Assembly (NCBI RefSeq): GCF_029625315.1
Contig: NZ_CP121110.1
Location: forward strand, 4,306,501 to 4,370,500
Direction of reading: 5' to 3'
Source of the DNA: Flavobacterium ginsengisoli
GTDB taxonomy: Bacteria; Bacteroidota; Bacteroidia; Flavobacteriales; Flavobacteriaceae
Length of the DNA stretch: 64,000 nucleotides
In this document: piece after piece, positions 30,153 through 40,359 of the stretch
Numbering within the stretch: position 1 is the first letter of the stretch
How the letters are laid out: every line of letters begins with the position of its first letter
Notes under the pieces: model-generated
Databases searched by the model: none
The model's input: only the letters and a program-made list of their open reading frames with translations
Told to the model about the DNA's origin: nothing
Translations under genes and position numbers: made by a program

Positions 30153-31063
30153 ATGAGAATTGGCGAAAACCCTACAAGAGATAGATTAATAGAAAAAAGT
30201 GATTCTTCGCACCGAATTATCATTCCTTTATATATACCCCATGAAAAGGATTACTATAAGGATGCATTTAAAATTTTTAAATTATGTGTCTCATCTATAA
30301 TGAAGACAAGTAGTTCGATAGTAAAGATCTCGGTAGTAAGCAATGGATGTAGCGATTCTATTAACGAAAGGCTATTGGATATAGCTAAACAAGGTTTAAT
30401 AGATGAGCTTACTATTGAAAAAGGGGCAATTGGAAAAGTAAATAGTATTTTAAAAGCATTAAGAACTGCTCAAGAACGCTTAATTACTGTTACTGATGCA
30501 GATGTATTATTTGTCAATGGATGGGAAGAAGGAGTTTTAGAGGTTTTCAATGCTTTCCCTAAAGCCGGATCAGTAAGTCCTGTGCCAGTTTTTAGAACAC
30601 ATTTAAGACTAACAAGTAATATATGGTTGAGGAATTTTTTTCTAAGAAATTATATTTTAGAGCAGTTAAAAACCCTGAAGGGCTTACTGCATTTGCAAAA
30701 AGTATTGGGTGGCCAGATTTAGAATTGAAATTTAAAGATGTTATTGCGACAATTCAATCTAAAAACAATACGATCGCTGTGCTAGGATGTTCACATTTTG
30801 TAGTTACTTATAAACGAGAAATTTTCGATCAGTCTCCAAAAACAAATAGTATTTATCAATTGGGAGGCAATAGTGAACATCTTTATCTTGATGAGCCTGT
30901 TATTAAGATGGGTGGATATCGTTTAGCTACCTATGATAATTACGCTTTTCATATGGGTAATGTTTTTGAGCCTTGGATGGAAGATGTTTATGAAAATCTA
31001 GAAGTAATAGACAAAACGGTGATGGACTATAATACCCTTCCGTTTTTAAAGAAAAAAAATTAG
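30153..31063 (+). CDS. GT2-like glycosyltransferase, one apparent frameshift
   Basis: 303 residues after the T7 run at 30635-30641 is read as T8, giving WLRNFFSKKLYFRAVKNPEG. The N-terminal half has a nucleotide-binding-like layout (IIIPLYIPHEKDYY, SVVSNGCSD) and ITVTDADVLF as a DxD site. The C-terminal half contains VLGCSHFVVTYKREIF, GGNSEHLYLDEPVIKMGG and YAFHMGNVFEPW. It is divergent from the other GT2 proteins here; donor unknown. It is the last gene before a 187-base gap and the second nonulosonic acid module. Confidence 0.7.
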
Positions 31064-31169
31064 AGTGTTTTTTTTCTGAAAAAATTTTTAAAAAAATTTT
31101 TATGAAAAAAAAATACGTAGTTTGATTTTTAAGTATAAAGGACTAAATCAAGAACAGATAAAAAATTTT

Positions 31170-31190
31170 GTAAGTTGGTAACTTACTTTT
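31170..31190 (+). terminator. possible hairpin terminator between two gene blocks
   Basis: GTAAGTT (31170-31176), loop GGT and AACTTAC (31180-31186) form a 7-bp perfect stem followed by TTTT. It lies in the 187-base gap between the glycosyltransferase run and the CMP-sugar synthetase gene. The stem is AT-rich and short, so termination is uncertain. The rest of the gap is A/T runs with no recognisable gene. Confidence 0.35.
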
Positions 31191-31250
31191 AAAAGAGATC
31201 AGAAAACTTTGTGTTCTCATTTCAAGAGATAAATTAAAAAGGTAAATTTT

Positions 31251-32417
31251 ATGAAAAAAACCGCTATAATTCCACTTCGTAAAAATTCAAAAGGAATTCC
31301 AGGGAAAAATAAAAAGAAAATGCTTGGAAGACCACTTTTTTCATGGGTTTTAACAGAAGCTATTTTCTCAGAATTAGATGAGGTTTATGTTTTTACAGAC
31401 GATCAAGATATTATTGATTATATCAAGAGAGAATATTTTTGGACTCCAAAAGTAAAGACGCTCTTAAGGAATGACGAGAATGCTTCTGACACCGCATCTA
31501 CAGAAAGCGCCATGCTGGAATTTGCAACATTGGTAAAAAACGATTTTGATGTGCTGTGCTTATTGCAGGCAACTTCTCCAATGACAAAAGCCCAAGATAT
31601 TAATACTGCATTAAACGAAATCCTTATCAATAAAAAAGAATCGGCTTTGACTGTTGTCAATACACATCGTTTTATTTGGAATTCAAATGGAACTCCAAGT
31701 AATTATGATGTTTTTAAAAGACCAAGACGCCAAGATTTTGATGGATTATTGATTGAAAATGGAGCTGTTTATGTTACCACAAAAGACGCTTTCTTAAATT
31801 CGAAAAATAGAGTAAGCGGTTCTATTGGCTTGGTAAAAATGGCAGAAGAATCTCTTGTAGAAATTGATAGTTTATCTGATTGGGATATTATTGAAAAACT
31901 TTTAGGAGATCGTCAGAAAAAACAAAAATTGCACCAAAGAATAGATTATTTAGTTTTAGATGTCGATGGAGTTTTTACAGATGGATGCGTCTATTATGAT
32001 GCCAATGGCGAAATGGCTAAAAAGTTTGACATGCGCGACGGAATGGGCTTGGAAATTTTAAGACAGAATAATGTTGAAGTTGTAGTTATGACTTCAGAAA
32101 ATTCTGAATTAGTGGCGCAGAGAATGAAGAAATTGCAGATTAAACATATATTTTTAGGAGTAAAAGATAAATTTTCCTTTTTAACACATTTTCTTTCAGA
32201 GAGAAATAGTAGTTTTGGCGCCGTTTCCTACGTGGGTGATGACGTAAATGATTTGACTAATATTTGCAGTGTTGGATGGTCTTTCGCACCAGCTGATGCA
32301 ACAGATATTGTAAAAGCAAATGCAGATTATGTTTTAACACACCAATCTGGAGGTGGAGCAATACGAGAAACTTGTGAAATTTTATTAAAGTACAATAAAC
32401 GTTATGAAGGAATTTAA
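31251..32417 (+). CDS. CMP-nonulosonate cytidylyltransferase fused to a KdsC-like HAD phosphatase
   Basis: 388 residues in two domains. About 1-225 is a NeuA/CMAS-type cytidylyltransferase: IPLRKNSKGIPGKNKKKMLG, LRNDENASDTASTESAM, LLQATSPMTKAQDI and RPRRQDFDGLLIENGAVYV. About 230-388 is a HAD phosphatase of the KdsC type: YLVLDVDGVFTDG with both Asp residues, VVVMTSENSE, and SYVGDDVNDLTN. Together they would dephosphorylate a 9-phosphate and activate the free sugar with CTP. Animal CMP-sialate synthetases have the same domain order. It overlaps the next gene, a 9-phosphate synthase-like enzyme, by 14 bases, completing a pathway. Confidence 0.85.
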   Translation: MKKTAIIPLRKNSKGIPGKNKKKMLGRPLFSWVLTEAIFSELDEVYVFTDDQDIIDYIKREYFWTPKVKTLLRNDENASDTASTESAMLEFATLVKNDFDVLCLLQATSPMTKAQDINTALNEILINKKESALTVVNTHRFIWNSNGTPSNYDVFKRPRRQDFDGLLIENGAVYVTTKDAFLNSKNRVSGSIGLVKMAEESLVEIDSLSDWDIIEKLLGDRQKKQKLHQRIDYLVLDVDGVFTDGCVYYDANGEMAKKFDMRDGMGLEILRQNNVEVVVMTSENSELVAQRMKKLQIKHIFLGVKDKFSFLTHFLSERNSSFGAVSYVGDDVNDLTNICSVGWSFAPADATDIVKANADYVLTHQSGGGAIRETCEILLKYNKRYEGI

Positions 32418-33286
32418 AAAACCTTATGTGATTGCAGAAATTGGATGTAATCATAAAGGCGAAATGGAAATAGCAAAGGAATTAATTAAAATAGCAAAGA
32501 TCTTCGGAAACGCAGATGCAGTAAAATTCCAAAAGCGCAATAATAAAGAACTTCTAACAGAGGAACAATATTATGCTCCGCATCCAAATGCTTCTAATTC
32601 TTATGGAGAAACTTATGGTGCACATAGGGAGTTCTTAGAATTTGATGTTGAACAGCATAGAGAGTTAAAATCATATTGCGAAGAAATCGGAATTATATAT
32701 TCTACATCGGTTTGGGATACGACTTCAGCAAAAGAAATCGCATCATTAAATCCAGATTTTATTAAAATACCATCTGCTTGCAACAACAATTTTGAAATGT
32801 TGGAATGGCTCAGCGAAAATTATTCGGGAGAAATTCATATTTCTACAGGAATGACAACTAAAGATGAGACAGATACTTTGGTTGAATTTTTTACTAAAAA
32901 AGAAAGAAACCAAGATTTAGTTTTATATAATTGTACATCAGGTTATCCAGTTCCTTTTGAGGATGTTTGCCTTTTAGATATTACTATCCTACAGCAAAAG
33001 TATGGGCATTTGGTAAAGCATATAGGTTTTTCTGGTCATCATTTAGGAATTGCTGTAGATATAGCGGCTTATACTTTAGGAGCTAATATTATCGAAAGGC
33101 ATTATACCCTAGACAGAACTTGGAAAGGTACAGATCATGCTTGCTTCATTAGAACCAATGGGTTTACGCAAACTTACTCGTGATCTTCAGGCGGTTTATC
33201 AAGCGTTGAATTTTAAGTCTACCGATATTTTGCCAATCGAACAAATTCAAAGAGACAAACTAAAAAACAAAAAAGTACAAGCTTAA
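32404..33286 (+). CDS. nonulosonate (sialic acid/KDN) 9-phosphate synthase-like NeuB protein, one apparent frameshift
   Basis: 293 residues when the extra T at 33141-33142 is removed, turning DHACFIRT into DHAASLEPMGLRKLTRDL and moving the stop to 33286. NeuB-fold barrel: VIAEIGCNHKGEMEIA, ADAVKFQKRNNKELL, HISTGMT and GFSGHHLGIAVDIAAYTLGA. GETYGAHREFLEFDVEQHRELK resembles animal sialate-9-phosphate synthases (shown in two parts: GETYGAHREFLEF then EQHRELK). The C-terminal SAF domain present in PseI at 1102 is absent or very short. It likely condenses PEP with ManNAc-6-P or Man-6-P; which one is not decidable. Known related route: the KDN genes of Bacteroides thetaiotaomicron. Confidence 0.8.
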
Positions 33287-33381
33287 AGGAATTCAATTAA
33301 AGCCATTTAAATATCTTAACTTGTAACAGAGGCTAAAAATGAAGATGTAAAATTTTCCTATTAGAGTCTATTTAAATTAAA

Positions 33382-34788
33382 ATGAAAAAAAACATATTTA
33401 TTTTTTTGCCTGATGGTGTTGGACTTCGAAATTTTGCCTTAACCTCTTTTAAAGAAATTGGAGAACAAAATGATTTCGATATTACATATTGGAACAACAC
33501 TCCATTTTCGATTAAGGAGAAACTAGGTTTTGAAGAATTAAAAATTCAAGAAAAATCACTACATCCGTTAACAACAGTTTATAGCCGTGCGCGTAAAAGA
33601 ATGGAATTAAATTTCTTTGATAAGAAATTTAAAGAGGTGGTTTACAATACCTATAATTTTCCGCAATCTTACAAAGGAGTTGCTAATCTTGCTAAAAGTT
33701 TAATGGTTGATGCCTTGACAACTTTTGGATCTAACGAAAAAGGAATCAAATTTGTTAGAAAGCAAATAAAAAAAGGCGAGCGAACTACAAGTAAATACAA
33801 AGAAAGTAAAAGACAATTAGAAAAATACAGACCAGATTTTGTTTTTTGCACCAATCAGCGTCCAACGCAGGCAATTGCTTCTATTTTAGCGGCACAAGAC
33901 TTAGGAATTCCAACAGGAACTTTTATCTTTTCTTGGGATAATCTTCCTAAAGCAACGACGCTAGTCGAAACTGATTATTATTTTGTGTGGAGCGAACACA
34001 TGAAAAAAGAGGTTTTAATGTATTGTCCTTATGTGAAAGAAAACCAGATTTTTGTAACAGGAACGCCTCAATTCGAAAGTCATTTTGATAAAACAATATT
34101 ACAATCAAGAGAAGAATTTTATAGTTCACATAATCTCGACTTAAACAAAAAATATATTTGTTACTCTGGTGATGATATAGTTACATCTCCTTTAGATCAA
34201 TATTATTTAGAAGATTTAGCATTATCAGTTAGAGAATTAAACCAAAATGGATATTCTTTAGGAATCATTTACCGAAAATGCCCAGTAGACTTTACAGATC
34301 GTTATGATGAGGTTTTAAAGAAATATCAAGATGTTATTGTAAGCATTGATCCGTTATGGAGTCCAGTTGGGGAAAGTTGGAATGAAATTATGCCGACAAA
34401 AGAAGATTTTGCATTGCAGGCAAATATTTGTGAATACACAGAATTTGTTGGTAATATAGCTTCATCAATGGTATTTGATTTTTCTGCGCACGATAAATCT
34501 TGCTTATTTTTTGACTACGAACAGCCACAACTTAGAAAGGGAATTCGTGATATTGGGCAAAATTATAAATACATTCATTTTAGATCAAAACCTTCAGAGC
34601 AGGCCGCTTTATGGATAAGAGATAAAAAAGATCTAACCAATATGGTTAAAGATATTATTGACGGAAAAATTTCAAGTGTTAAAGACAGTAAAAAGTGGTT
34701 TGAGATTATTGTTGGACCAAATCCTACCAAAGCATCTGAAAAAATCTGGGAAAGTTTAAAAGATATCTCAGGAAGTAATTTAGATTAA
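33382..34788 (+). CDS. GT-B-like protein of unrecognised family next to the CMP-nonulosonate genes
   Basis: 468 residues, intact, no signal peptide. NIFIFLPDGVGLRNFAL opens a Rossmann-like half; KYRPDFVFCTNQRPTQAIA, IFSWDNLPKATTLVETDYY, FVWSEHMKKEVLMYCPY and IFVTGTPQFESHF are reminiscent of GT-B transferases, followed by ICYSGDDIVTSPLDQYY and EFVGNIASSMVFDFSAHD as a candidate donor loop. I do not recognise the family. Its place 95 bases after the CMP-sugar genes makes a nonulosonic acid transferase the best guess. That is inference from context. Confidence 0.55.
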   Translation: MKKNIFIFLPDGVGLRNFALTSFKEIGEQNDFDITYWNNTPFSIKEKLGFEELKIQEKSLHPLTTVYSRARKRMELNFFDKKFKEVVYNTYNFPQSYKGVANLAKSLMVDALTTFGSNEKGIKFVRKQIKKGERTTSKYKESKRQLEKYRPDFVFCTNQRPTQAIASILAAQDLGIPTGTFIFSWDNLPKATTLVETDYYFVWSEHMKKEVLMYCPYVKENQIFVTGTPQFESHFDKTILQSREEFYSSHNLDLNKKYICYSGDDIVTSPLDQYYLEDLALSVRELNQNGYSLGIIYRKCPVDFTDRYDEVLKKYQDVIVSIDPLWSPVGESWNEIMPTKEDFALQANICEYTEFVGNIASSMVFDFSAHDKSCLFFDYEQPQLRKGIRDIGQNYKYIHFRSKPSEQAALWIRDKKDLTNMVKDIIDGKISSVKDSKKWFEIIVGPNPTKASEKIWESLKDISGSNLD

Positions 34789-34825
34789 TCAATAATATTT
34801 AATTCAGAGAGATGTATTATCTACT

Positions 34826-35978
34826 ATGTCACAAGTAAATCGTATTTATTTACCCAATTTAAATTCATTAAGAGGAATTGTCTGCCTTAATGGTCATTTT
34901 TTCTCATTTACCTGCTGATAAATTTATATTAACATTTAAAAATTTCGGCACTATTGGTGTAACCATTTTTTTTACACTAAGTGGTTTTTTGATTTCATAT
35001 CTTTTACAAGTAGAAGCAAAAGAGTTTTTTACTATAAATGTAAAAAACTTTTATTTGAGAAGAATTTTAAAGATATGGCCACTTTATTTTTTAATATTGT
35101 TTTTTGTATATATATTATATCCACATATTTTTCCGTCATGGTATGATACTGAACAAGAGAGATTTTCTGCAAAAAGTCTATTGATGAATATCTTCTTTTT
35201 GACTAATGTAACTCTTATTTTGAAGTTAACTCCTTTCATTATTAGAGTAATCTGGTCAATCGGAATTGAAGAACAATTTTATTTGATTCTGCCGTGGATA
35301 ATGAAAGTTGAGGAGAAAAGACGAATTTTTATACTTTTCGCATTAATTTTTCTATTGCCATTTTCGAAGCTGTTTTTAGTATTATATCAAAAGATAACAG
35401 CTAGTGATTCTTTACAAATCATTTCAAGTATAATAACTGTTACAAGATTTGATTGCATGGCAATTGGGGTATTGTTTGGAATTTTGTCTTTTTCTAAAGA
35501 AATTAAACTGGGGAGGTTTATTATTAAGCGACAGTATTTTACAAAAAAAGAAGTTCAGATAACGATATATGCTCTTGCATTAATTTTTGTTTTAATCACT
35601 ATAATAGTTCCTTCTCTTTTCAATATAATTAATTATGTGGTTTTACCATGGCTATTTGCAATTATAATTTCTAATCTGGCTACAAACAAAGAATCTATTT
35701 TTCATATAGAAAATAAAGTATTCAACTATTTAGGCAAAATTTCATATGGTATGTATTTATTACATGAGTTTGTTATTTTGATGTTATTGCCTTTAATATT
35801 GCCTTTAATATTGCCTTATCTTGTAGATTTACCGTCGTATATTAAAAGTTTTATTGGTTATATGATTGCTTTTGGTTTGACTATTATTATTTCTCACATT
35901 TCCTTTTATTGTTTTGAAATTCAATTTTTAAAACTTAAAAATAAAGTGTCGTATTTTAAGACATCTAATGAATATTAA
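34826..35978 (+). CDS. acyltransferase 3 family membrane protein (OafA-like), one apparent frameshift
   Basis: 383 residues from ATG 34826. An extra base near 34880-34881 breaks the frame; reading GTCTGCC as GCTGCC gives LNSLRGIAALMVIFSH, the canonical N-terminus of the family with its catalytic His. About ten membrane segments follow, with FFTLSGFLIS, RILKIWPLYF, WSIGIEEQFYLILPW and ISYGMYLLHEF as family landmarks. These proteins move acetyl groups across the inner membrane to O-acetylate periplasmic or surface glycans. It is followed by a second, unrelated acyl-transfer system (MBOAT). Confidence 0.85.
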
Positions 35979-36005
35979 ATTTTATAACCGTTCGTACAGA
36001 ATCAT

Positions 36006-37438
36006 ATGTTTTTTAATTCCTTAGCATTTGCTGTTTTTCTGCCAGTAGTTTTTTTCTCTACTGGTTTGTTTTCAATAAAAACAAGAGCACACAAAATGCT
36101 TTATTAATTGTGGCAAGTTATTATTTCTATTCTTGTTGGGATTGGAGGTTTCTATTTCTGCTAGTTTTTTCAACATTTTTAGATTATTTCACAGGAATTC
36201 AAATCGAGAAAAGTAATTCGGGAAAAAGTCGAAAATTTTGGTTTTGGCTTAGTATTTTGGTGAATTTAGGATTTCTAGGAGTCTTTAAATACTATAACTT
36301 CTTTGCAACTTCATTTGCAGAAATGTTTACCTCATTTGGCTTTAAAGTAAGTCCAATGTTGTTGAATGTAATTTTACCTGTTGGAATTTCATTTTACACT
36401 TTCCACGGATTATCTTACGTAATTGATATTTATTATAAAAGAATTAAAGCAGAATATAATTTCATAGATTATTCTTTATTTGTAAGTTACTTTCCTCTTT
36501 TGGTTGCTGGACCAATTGAAAGAGCAACGCATTTACTTCCAGAGTTAAAAGAAAAACGTGAGTTTAATTTAGAAAAAGCAAAAGAGGGAGTCTATCAAAT
36601 TGTTTGGGGACTTGTTAAAAAAGTGGTTATTGCAGATACTTGTGCAGTTTATGCTAATGCTATTTTTGATCATTATCAGTCAATGAATTCTTTTTCATTA
36701 ATTATGGGGGCAATTTATTTTGCGTTTCAGATTTACGGAGATTTCTCAGGATATTCAGATATCGCACTAGGGGTTTCTAAATTATTTGGTTTAGACTTAT
36801 TACGAAACTTTAATTATCCATATTTTTCAAGAGATATAGCAGAGTTTTGGCGTCGTTGGCATATCTCACTTTCTTCTTGGTTTAGAGATTATTTATATAT
36901 TCCTCTAGGTGGAAGCAAAGGTGGACTTTGGATGAAAATCCGAAATACATTTATCATTTTTGTTGTTAGTGGATTCTGGCATGGAGCCAACTGGACATAT
37001 ATTGTTTGGGGATTTATAAATGCTGTTTATTTCCTTCCACTATTGATTTCAAATAGTAATAGAAATAATATGGATTCTATAATTCTAAGATGGAATCTAG
37101 ATTCTGTCAAAGTATTGTTTAGTATTCTAACAACATTTTTATTGACTTGTATTGCTTGGGTGTTTTTTAGAGCAAAAACCATTACAGATGCTGTTTTGTA
37201 TCTAAAAAGAATATTTACTAACGGCGAGTTTAGCCCTCAGTATTTAGATAACGAAAGATATAATTATGAATTACTATTGATGATTGGTCTGTTTGTTTTA
37301 GTAGAATGGAATAATAAAACTAAAGTAGAACCAATTTCTGGAAAAAGAAGTTGGTTAAAAATGGCAGTGGCAATTATGGCAATTATTGCTTTCGGAACTT
37401 ATTCTGATTATAAAGAATTTATTTATTTCCAGTTTTAA
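36006..37438 (+). CDS. MBOAT family O-acyltransferase (AlgI-like), one apparent frameshift
   Basis: 477 residues from ATG 36006 once the T7 run at 36049-36055 is read as T8, giving PVVFFLYWFVFNKNKSTQNALL. Around ten membrane segments; ILPVGISFYTFHGLSYVID, FPLLVAGPIERATHLLPEL, RDIAEFWRRWHISLSSWFRD (20 residues) and GFWHGANWTYIVWG with the catalytic His are all typical of AlgI/PatA/DltB-type proteins. These pass acyl groups to a periplasmic partner that modifies a polysaccharide. The stop overlaps the start of the SGNH-like gene (TAATG), the likely partner. Confidence 0.9.
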
Positions 37439-38319
37439 TGAAGAAGTTTTTATTATACATATTAGGAGTTTTTCTTTTAACAGCTGTGATGGCAGTTCTT
37501 TTGGACGGATTGTATACTTATGCTTTTATACAGTCCAAAAATCGAGGAAAAATAGAAACCGTTTTCAATTCTACAGCAAAGAAGTATGATGTGGTTATTT
37601 TAGGCTCTTCAAGAGCTAATAACCATTTTGTTTCTCAAATGTTCGAAGATAAAGGATTAAATACGTTTAATTACGGAATGAGTGGCGGACATTTATTTGA
37701 AGCTTCATTAATGTTAAAATTAATGGTAGAAAGAAAATATGAAATAAAAAATTTAATTCTCGAAGCAGATTTAAATCTTTCTAACGATCAGGAATCTGAG
37801 GGAGTTGTCGCAAAATTTCTTCCCTACATACATTGTTCAAAAGCCATTAAAGATCATTTTTTACCAGAACCAAATTTCAACGAATTATATTATATCCCTT
37901 TTTACAGATATGTAAAATTCGATTCGAAAATTGGTTTTCGAGAAATCTATAAAATTGCTGTAAACGAAAAAACTAATGCATTAGACAATTTAGGATATTA
38001 CCCTTTAAAGAAACATAAAAATGGTAATATGAAAAATAATATTGTTAATCTAAATCCGTTGCCACATAATAAATATTACGAGGAAATTAAGAGTATTTGT
38101 AAAAAAAATAATATAAATTTTATTGCCGTTATGACTCCAATGTGCGAAAATGTTGTTGGAATGAATTACTTTGATAAGGTAAAAAAAGCGTATCCTGAAA
38201 TTCATAATTATGAAAATGTTGTTGTAGAAAATAAATATTTTTCTTCATGCGGTCATATGACAAATGATGGAGCTCGATTATTTACCGCAAGAATTATCAG
38301 AGATTTTTTTGGGAAATAA
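37438..38319 (+). CDS. SGNH-hydrolase-like membrane-anchored partner of MBOAT, copy 1
   Basis: 293 residues. One N-terminal membrane anchor (FLLYILGVFLLTAVMAVLL) puts the rest in the periplasm. YDVVILGSSRANNHF is the GxS block of SGNH-type enzymes, VILEADLNLS may give the Asn/Asp region, and CGHMTNDGARLF resembles the C-terminal Asp-His motif. Such proteins (AlgJ/AlgX, PatB-like) transfer acetyl groups delivered by MBOAT proteins. It is translationally coupled to the MBOAT gene and has a paralogue immediately downstream. Confidence 0.72.
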   Translation: MKKFLLYILGVFLLTAVMAVLLDGLYTYAFIQSKNRGKIETVFNSTAKKYDVVILGSSRANNHFVSQMFEDKGLNTFNYGMSGGHLFEASLMLKLMVERKYEIKNLILEADLNLSNDQESEGVVAKFLPYIHCSKAIKDHFLPEPNFNELYYIPFYRYVKFDSKIGFREIYKIAVNEKTNALDNLGYYPLKKHKNGNMKNNIVNLNPLPHNKYYEEIKSICKKNNINFIAVMTPMCENVVGMNYFDKVKKAYPEIHNYENVVVENKYFSSCGHMTNDGARLFTARIIRDFFGK

Positions 38320-38331
38320 TAAATATAGGCA

Positions 38332-39205
38332 ATGAAGAATTTTTTAATTTATATATTCAAAATTTTAGTATTAACTTTTGTTTTGATGTTTATATTGAAT
38401 AAAATTTATTCATATGCCTTTCTCCAATCGAATAAAAGAAGTAAAATCAGTCTTATTTATAATTCGCCGCCAACAAATTATGATGTTGTAATATGGGCTC
38501 TTCTAGAGCAAATAATCATTTCGTGACAAAAATGTTTACAGATACGGGGCTAAAAACATTTAATTTCGGAATGCAAGGTTCTAAACTGTTTGAGTCTGAT
38601 TTGATTCTGAAATTACTTTTAGAAAAAAAAATAAAATCAAAAATGTAATAATTGATGTTGATGTTACACTAAAATCTGAAAACAAATCAGAGAGAACATT
38701 TTTGATGTTTTTGCCTTATCTTGATGATTATCATGTTGTTAGATGGCATTTTGAAGAATTGGAAGACTTTAACAGCTTTTATTATATCCCTTTTTATAGA
38801 TACCTAAAATTTGATTCAAAAATTGGTTTTAGAGAGATGTTTTCTTCTGTCTTAAATAAAAAAAGTAATGAAATTGGTAATGGAAGATATTATCCTTTGC
38901 CTGAAAATAAAGGAAAACTAAATGCCGAAATTTTAGATTTTCAGCCACAAAGGAATAAATATTATGAAGAAATTAAAAAGATTTGTAAAGTAAATAATAT
39001 TAATCTCATTGCAATTATGACACCTATGTGTGAAAAGGCTGTAGTTAATGATTACTTCAAAAAAGTCAATATGCTATATCCTGAAATTTATGACTATGAA
39101 AATAAGATAATTGAAGATAAATATTTTTCTACCTTTGAACATATGAATGATATGGGGGCCAAAGCTTTTACAACAAAAATTTTAAACGTTTTTTTTAATA
39201 AATAA
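38332..39205 (+). CDS. SGNH-hydrolase-like membrane-anchored protein, copy 2, two apparent frameshifts
   Basis: 291 residues after restoring a T near 38494 (giving VVILGSSRANNHFVTKMF) and an A in the run 38633-38636 (giving KKIKIKNVIIDVD). It then aligns along its whole length with the protein at 37438: N-terminal anchor, GSSRANNHF, YYIPFYRYLKFDSKIGFRE, NKYYEEIKKICK, IAIMTPMCE and FEHMNDMGAKAFT. This is a tandem duplication. It may modify a different position, or the two may act together. Its stop overlaps the next ATG (TAATG). Confidence 0.7.
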
Positions 39206-40359
39206 TGCATATTGCTTTTTTAACCCCAGAATATCCCCATTCAAAAACACTGCCATCCGGTGGATTGGGTACTAGTGTAAAAAATCTTGTATCAGCTTTA
39301 ATTGCTGAAGAAATTAAAGTTTCTGTATTTGTTTATGGACAGAAAAACCAAGAGGTTATAAAAGAAGATAATGTCGAAATTCATCTTATTAAAAACAAAA
39401 AATATAAGTTTTTAAGATGGTTTTTTTATCGTAAATATATAGAGGAATATTGCAACTCAATTATAAAAAGAGAGTCTATTGATCTAATAGAAGCCGCTGA
39501 TTGGACAGGAATAACAGCTTTTATGAATTTCAAAATTCCATTAGTAATTCGTTTTCATGGAAGTGACACTTACTTCTGCCATCTAGAAAATAGAAAACAG
39601 AAGATAAAAAATTTCTGGTTTGAAAAATTGGCCATAAATCGTGGGCAAGCATTTATTGCGCCAACTAAATTTGCGGGAGAAATTTCAAAAAAACTTTTCA
39701 AAATTCGAGAAAAAGAAATCAAAATAATTCATTATGGGATTAATCTAAGAAATTTTGAAAACCAAATTCCTCATCAATTTGAAAAGAATTTGATTCTATA
39801 CATTGGAACTTTAATTAGAAAAAAAGGTGTTTTAGAACTGCCGGAAATTTTTAGCAAAGTTCGAAATGATTTTCCAAGTGCTAAATTAATTTTAATAGGA
39901 GCAGATTCTTTCGATATAAAAACAGGTTCAAAATCGACTTGGGAATTAATGAAAAATTTGTTTAATGAAGATGATTTAAAACACGTTCATTATTTAGGTA
40001 AAATTCCTTATGATGAAATTCAAAATTACATAAGGAAAGCAAATGTATGCATATTCCCAACTTTTGCAGAAACTTTAGGAATGGTAACAATAGAATCGAT
40101 GGCTATGCAAAAAGCAGTTGTGAATAGTAATATTGGCTGGGCACAAGAACTTATTGTAGACGAAGAAAGCGGTTATTTGGTTCACCCTTCAAGTCATGAT
40201 CTATATTCTAATCGAATTATTCAATTGCTAAAAAACAATTCACTTTGCCTAGAAATTGGAAAGAAAGCAAGAATTAGGGTAGAACTTAAATTTGATATCA
40301 ATAAGTTAGTAAAAGAGAATATAGAATTTTATAGAAAGATAACCAATCAAAAAAGGTAA
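39205..40359 (+). CDS. glycosyltransferase family 4
   Basis: 384 residues, intact GT-B protein. MHIAFLTPEYPHSKTLPSGG with GGLGTSVKNL (acceptor-side Gly loop), LVIRFHGSDTYF, IIHYGINLRNF, ILYIGTLIRKKGVLELPEIF and FPTFAETLGMVTIESMA, the E-x7-E donor site. Retaining enzymes of this family use NDP-hexoses. Start and stop both overlap their neighbours in TAATG sequences, so it is translated as part of a run from the MBOAT gene through 41888. Confidence 0.88.
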   Translation: MHIAFLTPEYPHSKTLPSGGLGTSVKNLVSALIAEEIKVSVFVYGQKNQEVIKEDNVEIHLIKNKKYKFLRWFFYRKYIEEYCNSIIKRESIDLIEAADWTGITAFMNFKIPLVIRFHGSDTYFCHLENRKQKIKNFWFEKLAINRGQAFIAPTKFAGEISKKLFKIREKEIKIIHYGINLRNFENQIPHQFEKNLILYIGTLIRKKGVLELPEIFSKVRNDFPSAKLILIGADSFDIKTGSKSTWELMKNLFNEDDLKHVHYLGKIPYDEIQNYIRKANVCIFPTFAETLGMVTIESMAMQKAVVNSNIGWAQELIVDEESGYLVHPSSHDLYSNRIIQLLKNNSLCLEIGKKARIRVELKFDINKLVKENIEFYRKITNQKR

